A stretch of DNA of 5,383 nt, taken from the NCBI GenBank assembly GCA_023458855.1, contig JAEWWQ010000405.1, positions 1 through 5,383 of the forward strand. Reading direction: 5' to 3'. The position numbers were made by a program, and so were the translations under genes. This document shows positions 1 through 5,115 of the stretch, one piece after another (within the stretch, counting starts at the first letter, position 1; the number at the start of each line of letters is the position of its first letter). The notes beneath the pieces were generated by a model. That model was not told where the DNA came from. It was given only the letters and a program-made list of their open reading frames with translations, and did no database searches. Source of the DNA: Bacillota bacterium (lineage in GTDB: Bacteria; Bacillota; Clostridia; Lachnospirales; Lachnospiraceae).

Positions 1-165
1 GGAATTATTCCGGCGATTGAAAGTGCACATGCATTAGCATATGCATTTAAACTTGCAAAGAAAATGAAGAAGAGCCAGTCTATTGTTGTATGTCTGTCCG
101 GACGTGGGGACAAAGATGCCAATACGATTGAATCTTATTTTAAAGGCGAAGGATATAGGAACTAG
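1..165 (+). CDS. trpB: Tryptophan synthase beta chain, 3' end (partial)
   Basis: This is the last 54 codons plus the TAG stop of a gene that begins before the window. TrpB is the PLP-dependent subunit that condenses indole with L-serine to make L-tryptophan in the cytoplasmic alpha2-beta2 complex. The visible tail starts GIIPAIESAHALAYA, the conserved late TrpB motif. It continues to CLSGRGDKD, whose serine corresponds by family knowledge to the residue (Ser377 in Salmonella) that contacts the PLP pyridine nitrogen. The protein ends in a short helix, YFKGEGYRN. trpA follows after 20 nt in the same direction, the usual trpBA order. The N-terminal domain and the PLP lysine lie outside the window and cannot be checked. 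Confidence 0.95.
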   Translation, partial: GIIPAIESAHALAYAFKLAKKMKKSQSIVVCLSGRGDKDANTIESYFKGEGYRN

Positions 166-185
166 AGAGGGGAGAATGGAATCGT

Positions 186-983
186 ATGAATAGAATAGAA
201 GATAAATTAACGCTTTTACAGGAACGGCAGGAAAAAGCATTTATTACCTATATGACAGCGGGACTTCCGGATATGGAAGGCTGCGGCAGACTGATAAAAG
301 CACAGGAAGAGGCCGGCACAGATATTCTGGAATTGGGAATTCCCTTTTCGGATCCGGCAGCCGACGGACCTGTCATTCAGGCAGCATCCTATAAATCTAT
401 CCAAAAAGGAACGAACCTCAAAAAAGTTTTCGAACTGGTAGAGAAGGTAAGGGGAGAAGGCTGTCAGATACCAATCGTATTTATGATGTATTATAATACC
501 ATCTCTTATTATGGATTAGCAGCTTTTGTGACCAAATGTGCAATGGCAGGGATTGATGGATTAATTATTCCAGACCTTCCCTATGAAGAGCAGGGACCAT
601 TACAGAAAATAGTGGAGAAAACGGAAAACGCACCTATTTTAATCCAGCTGGTAGCACCGGTATCCAGGCAAAGAATTCCTATGATACTGAAGAACGCAAG
701 GGGATTCGTCTATTGTGTATCATCCATGGGTGTGACGGGGCAGGCTGCAACATTCCATAAGGATATTGTACAATATCTGACAAAAGTAAAATCGGTGTCG
801 CAAATTCCGGTCATGATGGGATTCGGTATTCGTACAGCAGCAGATGTGGCACCAATGAAAGAAATCATTGACGGTGCAATTGTAGGTTCGCATTTTATTG
901 AGTTGATGGAAGAGAATGATTATAGCGAGGAAATAGCCAAAGAATATATCCGCAAATTTAAAGAAGAACTGAATCAGAAGTAG
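186..983 (+). CDS. trpA: Tryptophan synthase alpha chain
   Basis: TrpA cleaves indole-3-glycerol phosphate to indole and glyceraldehyde 3-phosphate and passes indole through a tunnel to TrpB. The product is 265 aa, a normal full length for this TIM barrel. Both catalytic acids sit at the classical numbers: Glu49 in LELGIPFSDP and Asp60 in AADGP. The flexible loop-6 motif SSMGVTG is at residues 179-185. The phosphate-binding segments are GFGIRTAADV (212-221) and VGSHF with Ser235. Loop 2 reads IPFSDPAADGPVIQAA. The start is ATG 186, behind AGGGGAG at 168-174. An earlier ATG at 176 runs into a stop after four codons, so it cannot be the start. The gene lies 20 nt after trpB and they were probably co-transcribed and translated in equal amounts. 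It appears to be the last gene of the trp operon, since a new promoter and an unrelated gene follow. No clear intrinsic terminator is visible after it. Confidence 0.98.
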   Translation: MNRIEDKLTLLQERQEKAFITYMTAGLPDMEGCGRLIKAQEEAGTDILELGIPFSDPAADGPVIQAASYKSIQKGTNLKKVFELVEKVRGEGCQIPIVFMMYYNTISYYGLAAFVTKCAMAGIDGLIIPDLPYEEQGPLQKIVEKTENAPILIQLVAPVSRQRIPMILKNARGFVYCVSSMGVTGQAATFHKDIVQYLTKVKSVSQIPVMMGFGIRTAADVAPMKEIIDGAIVGSHFIELMEENDYSEEIAKEYIRKFKEELNQK

Positions 984-1027
984 GTAAGAAAATGCTCTAA
1001 TGCTTTAGAATATGCAAAAATACGCAG

Positions 1028-1055
1028 TTACTTTTTGATATACTTATGGTAAAAT
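1028..1055 (+). promoter_or_regulatory. Probable extended -10 sigma-A promoter for the GGDEF-like gene
   Basis: TATGGTAAAAT at 1045-1055 contains a TG-n extended -10 element in front of TAAAAT (1050-1055). The matching -35 region, TTACTT at 1028-1033 with a 16-nt spacer, is weak, as is common for extended -10 promoters. Initiation would fall near 1062, leaving a leader of about 50 nt before ATG 1115. This is too short for a typical riboswitch, and none is recognised. A nearby TTGATA (1035-1040) sits too close to the -10 to be its partner. The call rests on sequence match alone. Confidence 0.5.
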
Positions 1056-1114
1056 TAAATAGCTTACGGAGTAAAGAAAAAGTCATGATATTTTAGCAAA
1101 GAGAGGTATTTTAT

Positions 1115-2041
1115 ATGGAGTATAGGGTAACATCCTTAGAAAAAAGGCTAAAAGAAAACATTAAGAATTATCATATTAATAATCTGTTTAGTATGAAAGC
1201 CCTGCAAGAGTATATGAAATGCGTTGCAACAATGGCAGGAGTCAGTCTTCTGCTGACGGAACGACATGGTGAAAAGGCAATTGTAATTGGTGATTTTGTT
1301 ATGGATAAGCCGGATGTGGTCTCAAATCCCGGAAGAAAAGTGAAAGTATATGGAAGAACAATAGGACACCTGTATACAATAAATAATAACGACAGACCGG
1401 ACAGAAAAGAAAATGCAGAAGAATTCCTGGATGCCCTGGTCAGCCAGATGGCAGTACATGCCACGGCTTCGTACGAACGATCTGAGATAGGTCTCTATAC
1501 TGACGAATTGGAGGCTATTCTTGAAAAAGAACGTTATCAGGCAAAGCATGGTGAAAAGGAAGATATGCTGACAGGAGTATTGGGTAAGACTTATTTTCAA
1601 AGCCGCAGGAAAGTAATTGAAAGATCAGAAGTAATTCCGGTTGCTGTAATTTGTGTAAATATTAATGACTGGAAATATGTAAATGATCATTTCGGCAATC
1701 TGGAAAGTGACAGACTGATTAAGATAATCGGAGATATTCTGATGAAAGAAGCAAATCCGGAATATGTAATCGGCCGGGTGGATGGAGATGTCTTTGAAAT
1801 CTTAATTCCTTTGGAAGAAGAAGGTGAAGCCGAAAATTATTGCAAGCGCGTGCAGAATCGCTGCAATCAATATGAGGATGAAAAATTGTCTCCATCCGTA
1901 GCTTGTGGATATGTAATAAAGACGAATGTGGAACAAAGCCTGGAAGAGCTATATTCTGATGCAGAATATAAAATGTTCGAAAACAAATTTGAAATCAAAA
2001 ATGCAACGGGGTATAAAGAAAGATTGGAAAAAGTGAAATAG
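1115..2041 (+). CDS. Soluble protein with degenerate GGDEF domain
   Basis: This 308-aa protein has no signal peptide or membrane segment. Residues 1-125 form an alpha/beta region (ALQEYMKCVATMAGVSLLL, then VKVYGRTIGHLY) that resembles a small GAF/PocR-like sensor fold, but I cannot assign it. A charged helix at about 127-148 links it to a GGDEF-type domain at about 149-305. That domain shows DMLTG (150-154), NINDWKYVNDHFGN (182-195), DGDVF (223-227) in place of GGDEF, SVACGY (261-266) and a terminal SDAEYKMFENK helix. The first metal-binding Asp of the usual D-I-D strand is Asn182. The catalytic acid of the signature is Val226. No RxxD inhibitory site precedes it. An active diguanylate cyclase is therefore unlikely; a c-di-GMP or GTP sensor, or a purely structural role, fits better. 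The start is ATG 1115, with AGAGAGG at 1100-1106 and an 8-nt spacer. It has its own promoter and lies between trpA and groES with no obvious functional tie. Confidence 0.85.
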   Translation: MEYRVTSLEKRLKENIKNYHINNLFSMKALQEYMKCVATMAGVSLLLTERHGEKAIVIGDFVMDKPDVVSNPGRKVKVYGRTIGHLYTINNNDRPDRKENAEEFLDALVSQMAVHATASYERSEIGLYTDELEAILEKERYQAKHGEKEDMLTGVLGKTYFQSRRKVIERSEVIPVAVICVNINDWKYVNDHFGNLESDRLIKIIGDILMKEANPEYVIGRVDGDVFEILIPLEEEGEAENYCKRVQNRCNQYEDEKLSPSVACGYVIKTNVEQSLEELYSDAEYKMFENKFEIKNATGYKERLEKVK

Positions 2042-2098
2042 ATTGAGGTAAATATATTTGTAATAAACATGGAACTTATGCATATGTTAATTTGTAGG

Positions 2099-2116
2099 AG
2101 GTGGCTTTTGCCACTT
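2099..2116 (+). terminator. Weak hairpin after the GGDEF-like gene, possible terminator
   Basis: AGGTGGC (2099-2105) and GCCACTT (2110-2116) form a 7-bp stem, with one G-U pair, around a TTTT loop. It lies 57 nt after the stop codon. The nearest U-run (2128-2132) is about 11 nt past the stem rather than directly after it, so this is not a canonical intrinsic terminator. It is the only notable hairpin between this gene and the groES promoter. Confidence 0.3.
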
Positions 2117-2133
2117 GAATCTCAGTATTTTTA

Positions 2134-2155
2134 TAATTATAAAATAATTATAAAA
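2134..2155 (+). repeat. Perfect 11-bp tandem duplication
   Basis: TAATTATAAAA occurs at 2134-2144 and again immediately at 2145-2155 with no mismatch. The unit is nearly one helical turn long, so the two A-tracts fall on the same face of the DNA. It lies about 95 bp upstream of the groES -35 box. A regulatory role is possible, but chance or slippage in A/T-rich DNA is equally plausible. Confidence 0.6.
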
Positions 2156-2195
2156 TCAAACATTTGGGTGCAAAATAAGAAAAACAGAGTAAATC

Positions 2196-2228
2196 AAAGA
2201 AATGAAGAAAAAACAAAAGAAATGAAGA
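2196..2228 (+). repeat. 13-bp direct repeat, 20-bp period, upstream of groES
   Basis: AAAGAAATGAAGA occurs at 2196-2208 and 2216-2228, exactly 20 bp apart, or about two helical turns. A looser third version, GAAAATGAAAG, follows at 2229-2239. The whole stretch 2171-2240 is almost all purine on the + strand. It ends about 10 bp before the groES -35 box. It could be a protein-binding or curved-DNA element, or simple low-complexity sequence. Confidence 0.5.
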
Positions 2229-2249
2229 GAAAATGAAAGCTAAATAATG

Positions 2250-2278
2250 TTGCAAGCAAAAGGTAAAAAAACTAATAT
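2250..2278 (+). promoter_or_regulatory. Sigma-A promoter of groESL
   Basis: The -35 box TTGCAA (2250-2255) and the -10 box TAATAT (2273-2278) are separated by exactly 17 nt. Each differs little from the vegetative consensus. Transcription should begin near 2285, about 6 nt before the CIRCE operator, giving a leader of roughly 77 nt. A repressor bound at CIRCE would sit on the initial transcribed region, the standard HrcA arrangement. Confidence 0.8.
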
Positions 2279-2290
2279 ATGTTTTAGGAA

Positions 2291-2317
2291 TTAGCACTCG
2301 AGCGAAAAGAGTGCTAA
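2291..2317 (+). promoter_or_regulatory. CIRCE operator (HrcA binding site)
   Basis: TTAGCACTC (2291-2299), a 9-nt spacer, and GAGTGCTAA (2309-2317) form the perfect 9-9-9 inverted repeat known as CIRCE. It is the binding site of the heat-shock repressor HrcA. It lies between the predicted start site and the groES ribosome site. This predicts repression at normal temperature and release when GroEL is titrated by unfolded protein, because GroEL supports HrcA activity in characterised Firmicutes. hrcA itself is not in the window. No CtsR-type heptamer repeat was seen. Confidence 0.97.
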
Positions 2318-2361
2318 CAATATTAAAAAATACCATTTTATATTATAAGGAGGTTTTTATA

Positions 2362-2646
2362 ATGAAGTTAGTACCATTAGGAGACAGAGTTGTATTAAAA
2401 CAGTTAATTGCTGAGGAAACAACAAAATCAGGTATCGTATTGCCAGGACAGAACAAAGAAAAACCACAACAGGCAGAAGTTGTAGCGGTAGGACCTGGAG
2501 GAGTCATTGAGGGTAAAGAAGTGAAAATGGAAGTGAAGGCCGGAGATCAGGTCATCTATTCAAAATATGCAGGAACAGATGTGAAGATAGAAGAAGAGGA
2601 ATATATTATTGTAAAGCAAAGCGATATTTTAGCAATTCTTCAATAG
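2362..2646 (+). CDS. groES: Co-chaperonin GroES
   Basis: GroES is the heptameric lid that closes the GroEL folding chamber in the cytoplasm. The product is 94 aa, typical for the family. It opens MKLVPLGDRVVL, the family's N-terminal strand. The mobile loop that docks on GroEL carries the hydrophobic tripeptide Ile25-Val26-Leu27 within KSGIVLPGQ, at the same numbers as in E. coli. The AEVVAVGPGG segment and the C-terminal YIIVKQSDILAIL strand are also characteristic. The start is ATG 2362, with a strong TAAGGAGGT (2346-2354) and a 7-nt gap. The frame stays open upstream to a GTG at 2311, but that codon lies inside the CIRCE operator and would add 17 residues foreign to the family, so it is rejected. 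groEL follows after 51 nt, and both are read from the CIRCE-controlled promoter. Confidence 0.98.
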   Translation: MKLVPLGDRVVLKQLIAEETTKSGIVLPGQNKEKPQQAEVVAVGPGGVIEGKEVKMEVKAGDQVIYSKYAGTDVKIEEEEYIIVKQSDILAILQ

Positions 2647-2697
2647 AAAATCCAAAAAATATAAAAATGATAAAAACATTTTAGGAGGCAGTTCATT

Positions 2698-4326
2698 ATG
2701 GCAAAAGAAATCAAATACGGTGCAGAAGCCCGCGCAGCTCTGGAATCCGGAGTTAATCAGTTAGCAGATACAGTAAGAGTGACATTAGGACCAAAAGGAA
2801 GAAATGTAGTACTTGATAAATCATACGGGGCACCATTGATTACAAATGATGGTGTTACAATTGCAAAAGAAATTGAGTTAAAAGATGGATTTGAGAATAT
2901 GGGTGCTCAGTTAGTAAAAGAAGTTGCTACAAAGACAAATGATGTAGCTGGTGACGGTACTACAACAGCGACAGTTCTTGCGCAGGCAATGGTCAATGCC
3001 GGTATGAAGAATCTGGCAGCAGGTGCTAATCCGATTATCTTAAGAAAAGGTATGAAAAAAGCAACGACCTGTGCAGTTGATTCCATTGCAAAGATGAGTT
3101 CCAAAATTAACGGTAAAGAACATATTGCAAGAGTAGCATCTATCTCAGCAGGTGATGATGAAGTTGGTGCATTGGTTGCAGATGCTATGGAAAAAGTATC
3201 TAATGATGGTGTTATTACGATTGAAGAATCCAAGACGATGAAAACGGAGTTAGATCTTGTAGAAGGTATGCAGTTCGACAGAGGATATATTTCCGCATAT
3301 ATGGCAACAGACATGGATAAGATGGAAGCTGTATTAGAGAATCCTTACATTTTGATCACGGATAAAAAGATTTCAAGTATTCAGGAAATCTTACCAGTAT
3401 TAGAGCAAATTGTGCAATCAGGTGCTAAATTATTAATCATAGCAGAAGATGTGGAAGGCGAGGCATTAACAACATTAATCGTGAATAAACTTCGCGGTAC
3501 ATTCAATGTAGTAGCAGTAAAAGCTCCTGGCTACGGTGACAGAAGAAAAGCGATGCTTGAAGATATTGCAATTCTTACAGGCGGTCAGGTGATCTCTTCA
3601 GATCTTGGTCTCGAATTAAAGGATACAACAATGGAGCAACTGGGACGCGCAAAATCTGTTAAGGTTCAGAAAGAAAATACTGTTATTGTTGAAGGTGAAG
3701 GCGATAAAGATGCCATCAAGGCAAGAATTGCCCAGATCAAAAATCAGGTGGAAGAGACAACTTCTGAATTTGATAAAGAAAAATTACAGGAAAGACTTGC
3801 AAAACTTGCGGGCGGCGTAGCAGTTATCCGTGTTGGTGCTGCGACAGAGACAGAGATGAAAGAAGCAAAGCTTCGTCTGGAAGATGCTTTGGCAGCAACA
3901 AGAGCAGCCGTGGAAGAAGGAATTATCGCAGGTGGCGGTTCTGCTTATGTGCATGCTTCCAAAGAAGTTATTAAACTTGCAGAAACACTTGAAGGTGATG
4001 AAAAGACAGGTGCCCAAATCGTATTGAAAGCATTAGAGGCTCCATTATTCCATATTGCAGCAAATGCAGGCCTGGAAGGCTCTGTAATTATTAATAAAGT
4101 AAGAGAGTCAAAAGTAGGGGTAGGATTTGATGCATTAAAAGAAGAATATGTTGACATGGTAGAAGCAGGCATCCTTGATCCGGCCAAGGTTACAAGAAGC
4201 GCATTACAAAATGCTACATCTGTGGCAGCAACATTGCTTACAACAGAATCTGTAGTTGCAAATATTAAAGAAGATGTTCCTGCAATGCCGGCAGGGGCAG
4301 CAGGTGGTATGGGCGGAATGATGTAA
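2698..4326 (+). CDS. groEL: Chaperonin GroEL (Hsp60)
   Basis: GroEL forms a double seven-membered ring that encloses unfolded proteins and folds them with ATP and GroES. The protein is 542 aa and complete. The equatorial domain shows LGPKGRNVVLDKS, then DGVTIAKEIEL, then the ATP-site GDGTTTA motif with Asp86 (E. coli Asp87). The chaperonin signature AAVEEGIIAGGG is at 403-414, and the ATPase aspartate is Asp396 (E. coli Asp398). The apical region includes KAPGYGDRRKAML. The C-terminal tail ends GGMGGMM, the usual flexible Gly-Met tail. The start is ATG 2698, after AGGAGG (2683-2688) with a 9-nt spacer. It is co-transcribed with groES under HrcA/CIRCE control and closed by a strong terminator 32 nt after the stop. 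Nothing in the sequence looks truncated or divergent; it appears to be the ordinary housekeeping copy. Confidence 0.99.
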   Translation: MAKEIKYGAEARAALESGVNQLADTVRVTLGPKGRNVVLDKSYGAPLITNDGVTIAKEIELKDGFENMGAQLVKEVATKTNDVAGDGTTTATVLAQAMVNAGMKNLAAGANPIILRKGMKKATTCAVDSIAKMSSKINGKEHIARVASISAGDDEVGALVADAMEKVSNDGVITIEESKTMKTELDLVEGMQFDRGYISAYMATDMDKMEAVLENPYILITDKKISSIQEILPVLEQIVQSGAKLLIIAEDVEGEALTTLIVNKLRGTFNVVAVKAPGYGDRRKAMLEDIAILTGGQVISSDLGLELKDTTMEQLGRAKSVKVQKENTVIVEGEGDKDAIKARIAQIKNQVEETTSEFDKEKLQERLAKLAGGVAVIRVGAATETEMKEAKLRLEDALAATRAAVEEGIIAGGGSAYVHASKEVIKLAETLEGDEKTGAQIVLKALEAPLFHIAANAGLEGSVIINKVRESKVGVGFDALKEEYVDMVEAGILDPAKVTRSALQNATSVAATLLTTESVVANIKEDVPAMPAGAAGGMGGMM

Positions 4327-4358
4327 GCCTATCATCGCCATAGCCGAAACGACACATG

Positions 4359-4401
4359 ACAGACAGAACGGATATGCATCAAATCCGTTCTGTCTGTTTT
4401 T
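4359..4401 (+). terminator. Intrinsic terminator of groESL
   Basis: ACAGACAGAACGGAT (4359-4373) pairs perfectly over 15 bp with ATCCGTTCTGTCTGT (4383-4397) around a 9-nt loop. The T-run TTTTT (4397-4401) follows directly. This is a canonical rho-independent terminator and marks the end of the groESL transcript. Confidence 0.95.
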
Positions 4402-4441
4402 ATCAGGAACCATGCAAAGGCACCAATTTATAAAATTCTTC

Positions 4442-4469
4442 TACAGTTTTTTACTATTTGTGCCGATAT
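4442..4469 (+). promoter_or_regulatory. Sigma-D/FliA (sigma-28) type promoter
   Basis: GCCGATAT at 4462-4469 is an exact match to the -10 element of motility sigma factors (SigD in Bacillus, FliA in enterics). Upstream, TACAGTTT (4442-4449) differs by one base from the TAAAGTTT -35 form. The spacing is about one nucleotide longer than the usual. Initiation near 4476 would give a leader of about 26 nt before ATG 4502. An overlapping sigma-A -10 (TACAAT, 4469-4474) exists but has only a poor -35 (GTTTTT). The proposal is strong on sequence match but not proven. Confidence 0.65.
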
Positions 4470-4501
4470 ACAATAAAGTACAAAGCAGGGGGTGTTCAAA
4501 C

Positions 4502-4903
4502 ATGGCAATTAATATCAGCAATCAATATTCCAACAAAACAGAAGTTTCAAATTCCAGAACCGCAGGGCAACTGTCGGCAGCCCAGTCATCCAATGATATG
4601 GGTGAGGACACCGCAGTATCTTTTCAGGAATCCATGCAGGCATTTAAGGAAAGGGCATTGGACCAGATCAGGAATGGGGAACCGACCTACCAGATCGGTG
4701 CTTCTGAAATGTCCGTAAAAGAGTGGGATAAACTGATGGAAAAGGTAGATAAGAGTATAGATGCTGTAAAGGAAGAGCAAAAGGAACGTTTGGAAAAAGA
4801 AGAGGAGCAGAGAATAAAAGAACTGCTTGAGGAAACAAAGGAACAGACAGAAGAAACTGATGATACAGACATGGATGAAACAATTGAAAAGCTATTTCAG
4901 TAA
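4502..4903 (+). CDS. Small acidic hypothetical protein, likely motility-regulon member
   Basis: I do not recognise a named family. The 133-aa product has three parts. Residues 1-38 are a polar Ser/Asn/Thr-rich, probably disordered N-terminus with no signal peptide. Residues 39-88 are a helical module holding VSFQESMQAFKERALDQIRNGE, then YQIGASEMSVKEWDKLMEKVD (63-83), the most family-like part. Residues 84-133 are a highly charged Glu/Lys-rich helix or coiled coil with an acidic end (EETDDTDMDET). There is no cysteine. The start is ATG 4502, behind AGGGGGTG (4487-4494). The frame is open back to 4412, but those codons overlap the predicted promoter, so the longer form is rejected. The gene is flanked by two terminators and so is probably monocistronic. 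Its sigma-D-type promoter suggests expression with flagellar genes. A cytoplasmic role or export through the flagellar apparatus are both possible, and neither is shown. Confidence 0.8.
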   Translation: MAINISNQYSNKTEVSNSRTAGQLSAAQSSNDMGEDTAVSFQESMQAFKERALDQIRNGEPTYQIGASEMSVKEWDKLMEKVDKSIDAVKEEQKERLEKEEEQRIKELLEETKEQTEETDDTDMDETIEKLFQ

Positions 4904-4943
4904 AGTCTGATTTTCTAAAGTCAGTGACTACATTCGGTGCGAT

Positions 4944-4985
4944 AAAGCAGCCGAGTCCTTCGAAAGTGAGGGACTCGGTTGCTTT
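4944..4985 (+). terminator. Probable intrinsic terminator after the small acidic gene
   Basis: AAAGCAGCCGAGTCCTT (4944-4960) pairs with AGGGACTCGGTTGCTTT (4969-4985) as a 17-bp stem with two G-U pairs and an 8-nt loop. The T-run is short (TTT at 4983-4985, then GTT), so release may be less efficient than at the groESL terminator. The A-rich foot could also let it act on the opposite strand. It lies 40 nt after the stop codon at 4903. Confidence 0.8.
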
Positions 4986-5040
4986 GTTATGAGCTAAGGC
5001 TCCAATATCGCGCCTTTCTTGCCGGACAAGGTAAAATCTT

Positions 5041-5069
5041 TTGACTTCCTATACAAAAAATAATATAAT
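5041..5069 (+). promoter_or_regulatory. Near-consensus sigma-A promoter for the VOC gene
   Basis: TTGACT (5041-5046) and TATAAT (5064-5069) are separated by exactly 17 nt, only one base from the full vegetative consensus. Initiation near 5076 would leave a leader of about 40 nt before ATG 5116. The spacer and flanks are very A/T-rich. No operator-like repeat is obvious, so strong and possibly constitutive expression is inferred. Confidence 0.85.
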
Positions 5070-5115
5070 AAATACTGATATTTTTAAATATAAAATAATG
5101 GAAATAGGAGTAATT

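Larger units (their letters stand above)
2042..2249. other. A-rich non-coding region upstream of the groESL promoter
   Basis: This part of the 320-nt gap before groES holds no recognised gene. It contains the weak hairpin, the two repeats, and a series of A-tracts with centres near 2142, 2153, 2173, 2182, 2192, 2201, 2210, 2221 and 2231. Most are spaced about 9-11 bp apart, apart from one missed turn. Such phasing predicts intrinsic bending toward the promoter. A 55-codon open frame (2069-2236) exists here but lacks a well-placed ribosome site for its ATG. Confidence 0.5.

Noticed and set aside
364..770. SSMGVTG in TrpA instead of the enteric SRSGVTG loop
   Set aside because: The arginine replacement is common in Firmicute TrpA. 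Both catalytic acids and the phosphate sites are intact, so the enzyme looks ordinary.
2311..2361. GTG-started N-terminal extension of groES by 17 residues
   Set aside because: The GTG lies inside the CIRCE operator and the added residues are not GroES-like. ATG 2362 has an excellent ribosome site and gives the standard 94-aa protein.
2664..2682. AAAATG/CATTTT hairpin between groES and groEL
   Set aside because: It is only six A/T-rich pairs with a 7-nt loop, has little predicted stability, and no terminator or processing signal is evident.
2907..4413. Reverse-strand open frames opposite groEL and its terminator
   Set aside because: They are shadows of a strongly coding, highly conserved gene. 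No ribosome sites or family-like sequence were seen.
4412..4501. 30-residue N-terminal extension of the small acidic protein, with a hydrophobic stretch that mimics a signal peptide
   Set aside because: ATG 4412 has no ribosome site. The extension overlaps the predicted promoter, so it would not be in the mRNA. ATG 4502 has AGGGGGTG at the right distance.
4586..4883. Reverse-strand Ser/Phe-rich frames and a second + frame over the small acidic gene
   Set aside because: They mirror the Glu/Lys-rich codons of the real gene and show no start signals or plausible domains.
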